64,000 bases of DNA, from NCBI RefSeq assembly GCF_012641275.1, contig NZ_JABAIA010000004.1, positions 372,001 to 436,000 of the forward strand, given 5' to 3'. The translations under genes were made by a program, and so were the position numbers. The DNA is from Chitinophaga varians. GTDB lineage: Bacteria > Bacteroidota > Bacteroidia > Chitinophagales > Chitinophagaceae. Shown piece after piece: positions 1-8,608 of the stretch (the stretch's first letter is position 1; the number at the start of each line of letters is the position of its first letter). The notes below the pieces were generated by a model. The model was not told the DNA's origin and ran no database searches. It saw nothing but the letters and a program-made list of their open reading frames with translations.

Positions 1-716
1 AGGGCATTGTATGTCTTAGTTTCGCCCAATCCGTAAAAAGGGCTGACAATAACACCATCGGAGGACCTTACCACGCCTGAATGAGCCATCTTACCCTGCA
101 CAACGTAGGAAAATTTTCCTACGCCGCCTTTAAATACCTGCGAAAGATTGTATCCGTAAGTTTCATCGGCTTTAATGAGGTTCAGGCTATTATTGATGCA
201 AGTAGAAGAACTGAAGGGGGCTGTTTTCTCCGGCTTTATGGTAATATAGTTGATGATACCACCGGCACCACCATTACCATACATAGAAGATGCTCCGTTA
301 ATCACTTCAATATGATCTATGGCGCTGACATCAATCGTTTTGAGGTCACGGCCACCGTTTCTCAACGGGGTGGATTGCGGGATACCATCAATCAATACCA
401 GGAAGTTCCTGCCTCTCAATTTTCCGATGAAATTATTCTGCCCTTCTTCACTGGGTGAAATTCCCGGTATTTTCTGCATTAGGATATAAGGCAGGTTGCT
501 GTTGATTTGCGCCTGTTTTTTCACCTCTTTCCCGGATATTAGCGTCACGGAGGATGGCACCTCGTTAACACTCTCCGCTATACGACTGGCTGTAACGATT
601 ACGTCTTTCAGCTGGCTTGTTGTATCTGTGATTCTCTTTGCCCTGGTACTATCTTGTCCGAAGGCATTTGTGGCGACAGTTAATGCTAAAAGCACTGGAA
701 TATAGCCTGATCTCAT
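1..716 (-). CDS. TonB-dependent outer membrane receptor, N-terminal part (cut by window edge)
   Basis: The frame starts at ATG 716 and is still open at base 1, so only about 238 codons are visible. A signal peptide (residues 1-20, ending NAFGQ) is followed at 36-45 by a TonB-box-like stretch (LKDVIVTASR). A plug domain then carries the family motifs FLVLIDGIPQ and IDHIEVINGASSMYGNGG. There is no carboxypeptidase-like domain before the plug, unlike the receptor at 1369-3771, so this looks like a siderophore or vitamin type receptor rather than a SusC type. The barrel, which would help with the substrate, is outside the window. The class is certain; the ligand is unknown. Confidence 0.93.
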   Translation of the reverse strand, partial: MRSGYIPVLLALTVATNAFGQDSTRAKRITDTTSQLKDVIVTASRIAESVNEVPSSVTLISGKEVKKQAQINSNLPYILMQKIPGISPSEEGQNNFIGKLRGRNFLVLIDGIPQSTPLRNGGRDLKTIDVSAIDHIEVINGASSMYGNGGAGGIINYITIKPEKTAPFSSSTCINNSLNLIKADETYGYNLSQVFKGGVGKFSYVVQGKMAHSGVVRSSDGVIVSPFYGLGETKTYNA

Positions 717-801
717 GAAATAAAATTAGCATTGTTCTAAAGCGACAGGAAATACTCCGTAACCAATGTCAGCTTTGTTCAATAATTGTTCGAAACGGCC
801 G

Positions 802-809
802 CAAAGTTA
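802..809 (-). promoter_or_regulatory. Putative Bacteroidota -7 box (TAACTTTG) of the TonB receptor gene
   Basis: On the minus strand the octamer TAACTTTG fits the Bacteroidota TANNTTTG promoter box and lies 85 bases before the receptor start. No TTG at the preferred 19-21 base spacing was found upstream, so the assignment rests on one box only. Confidence 0.4.
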
Positions 810-926
810 ATATCCGAAGGAGAAGAAGGTAGATCAAAAGCGGAAAATCTTCGGAAATGGAAAATAAATATACAGGTAGTTAGGTGGTACCATGCAATGG
901 AGGCTAACGTATTATTTTTTACTACA

Positions 927-959
927 TTTGTTCCACCTCTCTTTATAAATCTGTCTTTG
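927..959 (+). promoter_or_regulatory. Promoter-like pair before the broken regulator
   Basis: TTTG (927-930), 21 bases, then TGTCTTTG (952-959) resembles the Bacteroidota TTTG-N19-21-TANNTTTG promoter with one mismatch. The predicted start of transcription is about 10 bases before the ATG of the frameshifted regulator at 976. Confidence 0.35.
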
Positions 960-975
960 CACAAACAGTATTAAA

Positions 976-1175
976 ATGAATGAAAATGATGCCAGCCGGC
1001 TTTCTCGGCTAACCGCTATTTAACACAATTGCAGACAAAACGATTGTTGACAGCGACCAGCCTTGCTGAAAAATTTACTGTCAATGTAAGGACCATTTAC
1101 AGAGATATCAGGGCATTGGAACAGGGAGGGGTGCCTATTCTTACAGAAGAAGGAAAAGGGTATACGCTGCACTAA
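976..1175 (+). pseudogene. Remnant of a YafY-type HTH transcriptional regulator, frameshifted and truncated
   Basis: ATG 976 opens a frame reading MNENDASRLSRLTAI that hits TAA after 15 codons. If one T is restored near 1020 the next frame continues as a typical DeoR/HTH_11 winged helix, including LAEKFTVNVRTIYRDIRALE and GGVPILTEEGKGYTLH, before TAA at 1173. Family members normally run on for a further 160-250 residues with a WYL ligand-sensing domain, which is absent here. So there are two lesions: a one-base deletion in the first helix and loss of the whole effector domain. A promoter-like pair and a strong terminator still flank it. What it once controlled is unknown; the receptor gene next to it is a candidate. 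Confidence 0.75.
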
Positions 1176-1217
1176 TGAAAACTGGTTGCTGTAGGCATCG
1201 GGTCAACATCTTAGCAT

Positions 1218-1255
1218 AAAAGCCGGAGATTATTTCTCTCCGGCTTTTATTTTTT
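1218..1255 (+). terminator. Rho-independent terminator
   Basis: A perfect 12-bp stem (AAAAGCCGGAGA, 1218-1229, with TCTCCGGCTTTT, 1237-1248) has a 7-base loop and is followed on the plus strand by A and six T. It probably terminated the now broken regulator gene just upstream. The minus-strand tail is too weak to call it bidirectional. Confidence 0.85.
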
Positions 1256-1368
1256 ATGTTGAACAACCCTTATTTAAAACCAGGCACAGCCTCGTTTTCG
1301 GGAGTGTTTCTTTTCCTGGTATATCACAGTCCAGGGCTTTGGGACATCCCATTGTATAACGTAACGGC

Positions 1369-3771
1369 TTAGAATTTATAGTTGTACCCTATCCTGAACA
1401 CTTGTGTTTCCTGGTAATCCGTACTGGTATAGGTGAACCCGTTACCTGTCACATCACGTTTAATGCGCAGTGTATTGGCGATATCAGTAGCATTTACAAA
1501 GAATTCGTTTCTACCTATGATCTTTTTGGCGCCCATATCTATGGAGAAACGGGAGTAAATTTTCCCCTGTGGAACAATATCAGGTGCCAGGTAAATGATG
1601 GTAAGCTGTAATTCTATTTTTGATGGCAATTGAAACATACTGTTGAGCTTTATATTACCGGAAAACGCTTCCTCGCGGGGGGCGGTGTACCGGGTTGGTT
1701 CCGGATATCTGTTGAGTACGGTAAAACCTTCTATTATGTTTTTATAGCCGTTCATGTTTAATTGCAGGCTGGCCCATCTGCTGAGTTTTTGAGACAGGGT
1801 TATTTCCAGGCCGGATTGGTAGCTTTTTCCGGCATTCTGGAATACATTGTAGATCAAATTACTGTTACCCACGGTGGTGCCTATACGGGAAATGGTAGCA
1901 TCCATTCGTTTATGATACAGGGCAGGATATAGATAGCCACTGTGCCAGTTGGTTTTGTAACCCAACTCAAAGGTATTGGTAAACTGTGGCCGCAGCTCCG
2001 GATTACCTACCTTAATGATTTCCGCATCGTCATATTTAGGGAAGATACGGATATCTACCTCATTTGGCCGGTCCACCCGGCGATTATAGAACATGGTTAA
2101 TTTATTCTGTTCGTTCAGGCGATAGGCTAACCGGATATTGGGAAATGGCTGTATATAATGGTACCCGTTGCTGCGATAGGTGTTATGCTGCGGATTTACT
2201 TCATACTTGAGATCTACATATTCTACTCGCATTCCGGCTTCTATCTCAAAGTCCTTGTTTTCAAATACGAACATACCATATAGAGCAGGAATGATTTCTC
2301 CGTAATTGGCCCAGCCACCGGCGGTGGTATCAAGCGGGGAATGCAGCCCTGGTTTAAATTGCATGTTAGTCGGAATGTAGCGGCGACGGAACTTAACGCC
2401 TCCTTCAAAGCGCCCAAAGCGCAAGGGATGTATGTAATCCGCCGTTAGATCGGCTACATGTTCGTCTGAAAGTAATTTAAACGAATCTAGCCCGGTATAG
2501 GCGGGCATGATATTGGTGAAAAAATACTTTTCGTCTTCTCGGTGAAAGGTATAGTTCAGGTTCATCTGCAATACTCGTCCTGGTTGTTTAAATTGATGCT
2601 GCCAACCTGCGGAGAAGGTGACGGTAGTTTTCAGTTCATCCTCCAGAAACTGCCACAGGCGTTGTCTTTCGGATAGGTCGGCATTAAAGAATGGCTGATC
2701 GCCCCGGTCGAGGATTTTTTCACTACTAAACAAACCAGAAATAGTAAACAGGTTTTTATCGTCTGGTTGCCAGTCTATACCTGTCTTGCCGGTAATGATG
2801 TTGGTAGTTCTGTTTCGCTTCACCTGTTGAATGACGGGCTCTCCATGATCGTACCATTTTTCAGTAAATTCATTTTTATTGAGGGTTTGGGTGTACAGGT
2901 TGTCGCCCTGAAAGAAGAAATTGACTTTGTTTTTGCGATAATTGAGGGATAGGGAAGGGTTAAATTTAGGCGTAGCTCTATACTGTGGGCGAATATCCGG
3001 TAAGTTTTCTCTCTTTTCCCATAGCGCCCCTAAACCGGTGGCGAGGCCCACTTTGCCGTTGAAGCCTTCTTTTTTTTCTTTTTTGTAGATGATGTTGATG
3101 ATACCTGCGTTTCCGTTGGCGTCATATTTTGCTGAGGGGTTATTGATGATCTCAATTTTAGCAATGGCAGAAGCCGGAATATTATCCAGTCCTGACTGGC
3201 CGCCCATACCGGTAAGCGCGGTTTGTTTGCCATCTATCAGTATCATTACCTTATCACTGCCGCGCAGTAATACTTTTCCATCCTGGCCAGCGGTAACACC
3301 AGGCAGATTTTTCATGGCATCCAGTGCTGATCCGCCAGCCTGACTAATGTTGGCAGCCGGGGAGAATGTTTTCTTATCCATTTTCTCGCTTACCTCATCT
3401 ACCTTGCCAGTGACAACCACTTCGTTTATGCTTACTTGTGAACGCTGCAAGGATATATTACCCACAGATAGGAAGTTGCTCAATTGTCCAGCCAGTAAAG
3501 GCTGCCATTTGGTGTGATATCCAAGGCAGGAAAATTTAAGAAGATAGTTTCCGGGGGCTATGTCTGCTATACTAAAGCGGCCTTCCTCAGCAGTAATAGT
3601 ACCGGATATAAACGTGCTGTCGGACGCCTTATGAAGTGTCACATTTACAAATGCCAATGCAGCCTGGCCACTTGTATCCTTTACAATTCCCGATAAGGTG
3701 ACGGTGTTTTTCTGTGCCTGACTACAAAGGCCTGTAAAGACTAATAGTATCCCGCTGATAAATCGTTTCAT
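1369..3771 (-). CDS. TonB-dependent receptor, outer membrane beta-barrel family
   Basis: This 800-residue protein has a signal peptide (1-20, ending SQAQ), a carboxypeptidase-like regulatory domain (about 23-105), a TonB-type plug (about 120-215, with LLRGSDKVMILIDGKQ and IAKIEIINNPSAKYDANGNA) and a C-terminal barrel of the OMP_b-brl_3 type ending in the aromatic YNYKF. I chose the ATG at 3771 because it puts the hydrophobic segment at the N-terminus; an in-frame start 12 codons earlier gives no better signal. It lies 57 bases after the histidine kinase stop on the same strand, so it may be co-transcribed with the two-component genes. No SusD partner is adjacent, which argues against a classical glycan uptake pair. 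Substrate unknown. Confidence 0.9.
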   Translation of the reverse strand: MKRFISGILLVFTGLCSQAQKNTVTLSGIVKDTSGQAALAFVNVTLHKASDSTFISGTITAEEGRFSIADIAPGNYLLKFSCLGYHTKWQPLLAGQLSNFLSVGNISLQRSQVSINEVVVTGKVDEVSEKMDKKTFSPAANISQAGGSALDAMKNLPGVTAGQDGKVLLRGSDKVMILIDGKQTALTGMGGQSGLDNIPASAIAKIEIINNPSAKYDANGNAGIINIIYKKEKKEGFNGKVGLATGLGALWEKRENLPDIRPQYRATPKFNPSLSLNYRKNKVNFFFQGDNLYTQTLNKNEFTEKWYDHGEPVIQQVKRNRTTNIITGKTGIDWQPDDKNLFTISGLFSSEKILDRGDQPFFNADLSERQRLWQFLEDELKTTVTFSAGWQHQFKQPGRVLQMNLNYTFHREDEKYFFTNIMPAYTGLDSFKLLSDEHVADLTADYIHPLRFGRFEGGVKFRRRYIPTNMQFKPGLHSPLDTTAGGWANYGEIIPALYGMFVFENKDFEIEAGMRVEYVDLKYEVNPQHNTYRSNGYHYIQPFPNIRLAYRLNEQNKLTMFYNRRVDRPNEVDIRIFPKYDDAEIIKVGNPELRPQFTNTFELGYKTNWHSGYLYPALYHKRMDATISRIGTTVGNSNLIYNVFQNAGKSYQSGLEITLSQKLSRWASLQLNMNGYKNIIEGFTVLNRYPEPTRYTAPREEAFSGNIKLNSMFQLPSKIELQLTIIYLAPDIVPQGKIYSRFSIDMGAKKIIGRNEFFVNATDIANTLRIKRDVTGNGFTYTSTDYQETQVFRIGYNYKF

Positions 3772-3828
3772 CCGTTCAATTTTTATGATACAGGCAAAAT
3801 TGAACAACGATTTAGAAGAAATTTGGAA

Positions 3829-5112
3829 TCATGCCCATTGAATGCTGAATAAATGAAACCCATTTTCAAAGCGGTAGTGTTCCTGCCAGCCATATAGTTG
3901 ACATACTTCGTGGATAATTGCCAGTCCCAGTCCGGTACCGGTGGAATGGCGGCCTGACAACCCAAATCTCCGGAACAGGTGATCTGTATCCAGGGCTTCG
4001 TTACCTGTATTGGCCATTACGAGACGGCGCTCATCCAGGGAAACCTGAATGGTGCCGCCGGATTCGCTATACCGGATAGCATTCATAAACAGATTGGTGA
4101 GCAATATTTCCAGTAGGGTTTTATTGGCAGAGAGTTGCAGGGGCCTGGTAATATTCAGTTGTACCTGTAGCTGTTTATCGTCCAGGAAGTCTTGTAGGAA
4201 CGTTACGTAATCTTCTATCAGAACAGGCAGATCTAGTAGTTCCTTTTCCGGAAACTGGCTATTTTCAATTTTAGCGAGTAACAGCAGATTTTTGTTCACC
4301 CTGGTCACTTTAGCCAAAGCCTGATGTGCCTGATCAATGATATCAGATTGGTCCTCCGTCATAGGTTTGCTTTGATGTAAGAGGTCCAGCTTGAATTTGA
4401 TCACAGACAAGGGTGTTTGCAATTCATGAGAGGCATGTTGGATAAACTCCTTTTGCTGTTGATAGCTGGCGATATTGCCTGTGATCAGTTTATGGAGGTG
4501 GTAATTGAGCGTTTCAAATTCTGCTATGCCGGTATGATCAAAATGGATTTCCTGCGGTTTATGCAGGTTAAATGACTGAATCTTTTCTAAACTGTTATAG
4601 AAGGGGCGCCACAATCGTGCTGCAATGCGCCTGTTGATGAATATAAAACCTCCCAATAAAATAAGAAAGAACATGACAGTTACCACCGCAATGGCCATAA
4701 TGGTTTCATGACTTTCTTCCATATTGGTTTCGAGCGTGAGCCGGAATGGCTTACCGTTGACGGAGAAATAGGTAATGAGCCCCTGAAAACGATCTGTCCC
4801 CTTGGCGGGAATGTATTTATTTTTCCTGTATATATTATAGGTGGAATCCGGTAATAAAGACGCTGCCGGCTGCAACTGCGTTTCGGGGCGTAGTTTATTC
4901 CAGAGCGCGACGCTTGCGGCTAATTCCTTGTCAGAGAGAGATAACGACTGAAGATTTTGTTTGATAGTTTCACTTACAATGAGGTTATGTTCCTTCAGTT
5001 CATGCTCCCATATCAGGTCAACAATCACGTAATAGGCCGGAATGCTGCCTGCCAATACAATACCTGCATAGAGGATAAATATCTTCAGCGATTTGTTTAA
5101 TAGTTTACTCAT
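3829..5112 (-). CDS. Membrane sensor histidine kinase
   Basis: This 427-residue kinase has a transmembrane helix at about 9-31, a periplasmic sensor of about 100 residues, a second helix at about 138-159, a HisKA domain with the phospho-acceptor His229 in HASHELQTPL, and an HATPase_c domain with an N-box (NLFMNAIRYSESGG) and a G-box (GTGLGLAI). I chose ATG 5112 because it overlaps the TGA stop of the response regulator as ATGA, a typical translationally coupled pair; an ATG three codons earlier is possible. It should phosphorylate the regulator encoded at 5109-5783. The divergent RND efflux operon is the obvious candidate target, by context only. Confidence 0.92.
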   Translation of the reverse strand: MSKLLNKSLKIFILYAGIVLAGSIPAYYVIVDLIWEHELKEHNLIVSETIKQNLQSLSLSDKELAASVALWNKLRPETQLQPAASLLPDSTYNIYRKNKYIPAKGTDRFQGLITYFSVNGKPFRLTLETNMEESHETIMAIAVVTVMFFLILLGGFIFINRRIAARLWRPFYNSLEKIQSFNLHKPQEIHFDHTGIAEFETLNYHLHKLITGNIASYQQQKEFIQHASHELQTPLSVIKFKLDLLHQSKPMTEDQSDIIDQAHQALAKVTRVNKNLLLLAKIENSQFPEKELLDLPVLIEDYVTFLQDFLDDKQLQVQLNITRPLQLSANKTLLEILLTNLFMNAIRYSESGGTIQVSLDERRLVMANTGNEALDTDHLFRRFGLSGRHSTGTGLGLAIIHEVCQLYGWQEHYRFENGFHLFSIQWA

Positions 5113-5783
5113 ACTTCCCATTTATATCCCGTGGCATAAACGGTTTTGAGGTAATTGCCGCAGCCGGCTTCATGGAGCTTTCTTTTAAGATTTTTGATAT
5201 GTGCGTATACAAAGCTATGGTTATCGAGCATATCTGCGATGTCGCCTGAAAGGTGTTCTGCCAGTGCGTTTTTGGAGATAACCCTGTTTTTATTGCCCAG
5301 GAAATAGATGAGCAGGTCAAATTCTTTCCGGGTAAGTAGTACCGGTTTATCGTGAATATGCACCGTTTTGGCGAGGAGGTCTATTTGAAGCTCTTCCTGC
5401 TGAAGAATGTTGTTGTTTTGGAATGAACGTCGTCTGATCACGGAATACACCCTGGCTGCCAGTTCCGGCAGATGAAAAGGTTTGGCCAGGTAATCGTCTG
5501 CCCCGATTTGGAGCCCCTTTATTTTGTCATCGTAGGAATCCCTGGCGGATATAATGATGACCCCTTCCTGTTGTTGCCTTTTTTTGATTTCTTCCAGCAG
5601 TTGAAGTCCATTGCCACCTGGTAGCATGAGGTCGAGTAATATGCACTGATATTCGTATATACACAGTTTCTCCATTGCCTGCTGATAGGTGGCGGCATGT
5701 TCACATACATAACTCTCACCGGATAAATACCCAATAACGCTCTGCGCCAGCTGTAGTTCATCTTCGATGATTAATACCTTCAT
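5109..5783 (-). CDS. OmpR/PhoB-family response regulator
   Basis: The 224 residues form a receiver domain (acidic pair Glu7/Asp8, phospho-acceptor Asp51 in LLDLMLPG, Lys101 in LAKPF) and a C-terminal winged helix (about 127-224, ending TVYATGYKWEV). It is first in the minus-strand set and overlaps its kinase by four bases. A 164-base gap separates its start from the plus-strand PepSY/efflux operon, the usual arrangement when a regulator controls both directions. The signal sensed is not readable from the sequence. Confidence 0.93.
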   Translation of the reverse strand: MKVLIIEDELQLAQSVIGYLSGESYVCEHAATYQQAMEKLCIYEYQCILLDLMLPGGNGLQLLEEIKKRQQQEGVIIISARDSYDDKIKGLQIGADDYLAKPFHLPELAARVYSVIRRRSFQNNNILQQEELQIDLLAKTVHIHDKPVLLTRKEFDLLIYFLGNKNRVISKNALAEHLSGDIADMLDNHSFVYAHIKNLKRKLHEAGCGNYLKTVYATGYKWEV

Positions 5784-5787
5784 GTGG

Positions 5788-5795
5788 CAAAAGTA
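5788..5795 (-). promoter_or_regulatory. Possible -7 box (TACTTTTG) of the response regulator gene
   Basis: TACTTTTG fits TANNTTTG and lies only 4 bases before the start codon on the minus strand, so it would give a leaderless or nearly leaderless message. No properly spaced TTG was found. This is a weak call. Confidence 0.25.
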
Positions 5796-5947
5796 GGTTT
5801 CAATTTTGAATTTTTTCTGAATTAGGGGAATCTTAAATTATGTGTATAATTTTTAATGTGTCATTTTGTGCGCGATAGGCGGCATAGTCCTTATGCTACA
5901 GAAATTAATCAGAATTTGCTTATAATTTTAGGTTAAATTCACAGACC

Positions 5948-6373
5948 ATGAAAACGTATGTATTGTTAGGATGCATGATATTCAGTGTATCTGCATTCGC
6001 GCAGAAGATTAGCCAGGACAAAGTTCCTGCAACTGTTAAAGCTGCATTTTCAAAGAAATTCCCCAATGCTGCGGCTGTTAAATGGGAAATGGAAAAAGGA
6101 AATTTTGAAGCGGGCTTTCAAGACAACAGCCAGCATTTTTCAGCTGTATTTGACGCGAAAGGAGGATGGCTGGAAACAGAAACAGCGGTTCCTGCCACTG
6201 CACTGCCCATGGAAGCAACCAATTACATAACCAGTCACTACAAAGGGGCGAGGGTAAAAGAAACCGCAAAAATTGTGAAATCGAACGGAGTGGTAAATTA
6301 TGAAGCAGAAATTAACGGAAAGGATGTAATATTTGATGACAAAGGGAAATTCCTGAAAGAAGAAAAGGAATGA
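5948..6373 (+). CDS. PepSY-like periplasmic protein
   Basis: This 141-residue protein has a clear signal peptide (1-18, ending AFAQ) and then PepSY-like repeats (PF11396 type): VPATVKAAFSKKFPNAAAVKWE, read here as two adjoining pieces, followed by FEAGF and a second unit from about residue 80. Such small proteins often sit beside two-component systems in Bacteroidota and are thought to act in the periplasm, perhaps as sensors or inhibitors; their function is not established. It is 58 bases upstream of the TolC-like gene and probably co-transcribed with it. Confidence 0.8.
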   Translation: MKTYVLLGCMIFSVSAFAQKISQDKVPATVKAAFSKKFPNAAAVKWEMEKGNFEAGFQDNSQHFSAVFDAKGGWLETETAVPATALPMEATNYITSHYKGARVKETAKIVKSNGVVNYEAEINGKDVIFDDKGKFLKEEKE

Positions 6374-6431
6374 TCCGCTAATCTGCACGTGTAAGAAGTC
6401 CTTCAGTAGTAGATTTTTAAAAAAGAGCGCT

Positions 6432-7673
6432 ATGAAGCAGCCGGGCATTTCTTTTGTGCTTATTTTCTATTTTATAACGGCGCATGCCCAGGTGAAAGAC
6501 TTGCATTATTACCTGGAGAAAGGCAGACAAAATAGTCCGCTACTGAAGGATTATCAGAATCAAGTAAGATTGTCGCAGGCAGATAGTCTGCGCCTGCGTG
6601 CCGCCTATGGGCCACAGGTAAATGGCGTGAGCAATAGTACTTATGCTCCGCTCATTCATGGCTACGGGTACGATAACGCCATTACCAACGGAGGCCAGAT
6701 AAGTGCCCTGGTAACTGCTACCAAAGAGTTGAATGGAAAAAAGAACCTGAATAATCTGTTGTATGGGATCGACTTACAGAACCAGAGTGTCCGTAATACA
6801 GCCAGAATTTCAGAACAGGACCTGAAAAAAAGTATTGCATCGCAATATATCGTCACGTATGGCGACTGGGAGCAATACAATTTTAATGATAACGTGCTAC
6901 ATCTGCTAAAAGAGGAGGAGGTTATTCTGAAAAAGCTCACCGAAACCGGTACTTACCGGCAGACAGATTATCTTACCTTCCTGGTGACCCTGCAACAACA
7001 GGAGTTGCTGTTAAAACAATTGCGGACGCAATACCAGGTCAACTTCGGGCAGCTGAACTACCTTTGCGGTATTATAGATACCGCTTTTACCCCTCTGGCA
7101 GATCCGTCATTGAACCTGGATAACCTGCCTTCCCTGGAGAATACGGTGTTTTATCACCAGTTTGAGATAGACAGCCTGAAGCTGCGAAATACAGATGCCG
7201 CTATTGATTTGTCTTACCGGCCTAAAATAAACCTGTATACGGATGGTGGTTTTAACTCCACTTTAGCCCTTGATCCCTACAAAAATTTTGGCGTCAGCGC
7301 CGGCGTAAGTTTAACAGTTCCCATATATGACGGCCGACAGCGAAAAATGCAACATAGTAAGGTGGCCATTTCTGAGGAAACGAGAAAAAATTATCAGGAT
7401 TTTTTTTCCCGCCAGTATTATCAGCAAGTACAACAGCTTATGCAACAGTTGGCATCTACATTGGAGCTCATTGACCAGGCTAATAAACAAATTGACTACG
7501 CCAACGGTCTGATGCAAGCCAACAGAGTATTGTTGGTGCATGGAGATGTCAGAATAGCAGATTATGTGATTGCCATCAATAACTACCTGAATGCAAAGAA
7601 CATTATTACACAGAATATTGTCAATAAATATCAGTTAATTAATCAGATTAATTACTGGAACAGCGCTAATTGA
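6432..7673 (+). CDS. TolC-family outer membrane efflux protein
   Basis: The 413-residue protein has a signal peptide (1-20, ending AHAQ) and the long, Gln-rich alpha-helical hairpin repeats of the outer membrane efflux family. Examples are the ARISEQDLKKSIASQYIVTY stretch and a second repeat near YQQVQQLMQQLASTLELIDQ. The beta-strand segment FGVSAGVSLTVPIYDG at about 280-295 is typical of the barrel region. It forms the outer membrane duct of the RND system encoded by the next two genes, which follow at 9 and 5 bases. Confidence 0.92.
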   Translation: MKQPGISFVLIFYFITAHAQVKDLHYYLEKGRQNSPLLKDYQNQVRLSQADSLRLRAAYGPQVNGVSNSTYAPLIHGYGYDNAITNGGQISALVTATKELNGKKNLNNLLYGIDLQNQSVRNTARISEQDLKKSIASQYIVTYGDWEQYNFNDNVLHLLKEEEVILKKLTETGTYRQTDYLTFLVTLQQQELLLKQLRTQYQVNFGQLNYLCGIIDTAFTPLADPSLNLDNLPSLENTVFYHQFEIDSLKLRNTDAAIDLSYRPKINLYTDGGFNSTLALDPYKNFGVSAGVSLTVPIYDGRQRKMQHSKVAISEETRKNYQDFFSRQYYQQVQQLMQQLASTLELIDQANKQIDYANGLMQANRVLLVHGDVRIADYVIAINNYLNAKNIITQNIVNKYQLINQINYWNSAN

Positions 7674-7682
7674 TAATTAATT

Positions 7683-8603
7683 ATGAAATTATCTGCTTTG
7701 CTCATCGCCACATGGTTCCTACTGACAACCGCCTGTTCTCATACGGCCCCGGCCCCCGGAGAGCAAGTAACACCAACAGGCACCCCTGTCACCGTTTCCT
7801 CTCCTGAAAGAGGGACGACAGAAGACATCGTGGAGCTAAACGCCACAGCCGCTTTCCTCTTGAAAACAAATGTAAAAGCCTCTGCCAATGGTTATCTGCA
7901 AACGTCGAACATAAAAATCGGACAGCATGTAAACCGGGGACAGGTATTATTTTTACTGAAAACAAAGGAAGCCGAAAACCTGGGGAACACCATCAACAAG
8001 CTGGATTCCTCTTTCCGCTTTACAGGGATTATTCCGGTGAAAGCTACCGGTAACGGCTATATTACCCAGCTGGCCATCCAGGCCGGCACTTATGTTCAGG
8101 ATGGAGAACAATTAGCCACTATTTCAAACGATAACAGCTTCGCATTTATTCTGAGCCTGCCATATGAACTAACCCCGTTGATCCCCGCCAATCACCGCGT
8201 TGCGGTGACCTTGCCGGATGGTCAGCAATTGCCAGGTGTAATGGAAGCAGCGTTGCCCATTGTAGATTCTGTTGCACAAACGCAGAACTATGTAATCAGG
8301 GTTGCTCCGGGCAAACTCATTCCTGAAAACCTGATCGCAAAAGTGCGGCTCATTAAATCAATGAAAGCGAATACGATACTTGTTCCCAAAGCAGCCGTAC
8401 TTTCCAACGAATCGCAAAGCGAATACTGGATCATGAAAATGAAAGACAGCACTACGGCGGTGAAAGTGCCTATCCAAAAAGGACTGGAAACCGGTGGTAA
8501 AATAGAAGTGTTGTCTCCTGCGCTCACCATACAGGACAAAATACTCATCAGTGGCAACTATGGCCTTTCAGACACCGCGACTGTCACCGTTATAAACAAG
8601 TAA
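7683..8603 (+). CDS. RND efflux periplasmic adaptor (membrane fusion protein), lipoprotein
   Basis: This 306-residue protein has a lipobox at the end of its signal sequence (LLTTAC, Cys18), then a biotinyl-lipoyl-like domain split around a short hairpin (GYLQTSNIKIGQHVNRGQ and GYITQLAIQAGTYVQDGE) and beta-barrel and membrane-proximal domains. It should bridge the inner membrane pump (8609-11662) and the TolC duct (6432-7673). It is shorter than the roughly 380 residues usual for AcrA-type adaptors, mainly because the coiled-coil hairpin is nearly absent. Confidence 0.9.
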   Translation: MKLSALLIATWFLLTTACSHTAPAPGEQVTPTGTPVTVSSPERGTTEDIVELNATAAFLLKTNVKASANGYLQTSNIKIGQHVNRGQVLFLLKTKEAENLGNTINKLDSSFRFTGIIPVKATGNGYITQLAIQAGTYVQDGEQLATISNDNSFAFILSLPYELTPLIPANHRVAVTLPDGQQLPGVMEAALPIVDSVAQTQNYVIRVAPGKLIPENLIAKVRLIKSMKANTILVPKAAVLSNESQSEYWIMKMKDSTTAVKVPIQKGLETGGKIEVLSPALTIQDKILISGNYGLSDTATVTVINK

Positions 8604-8608
8604 CCGGT

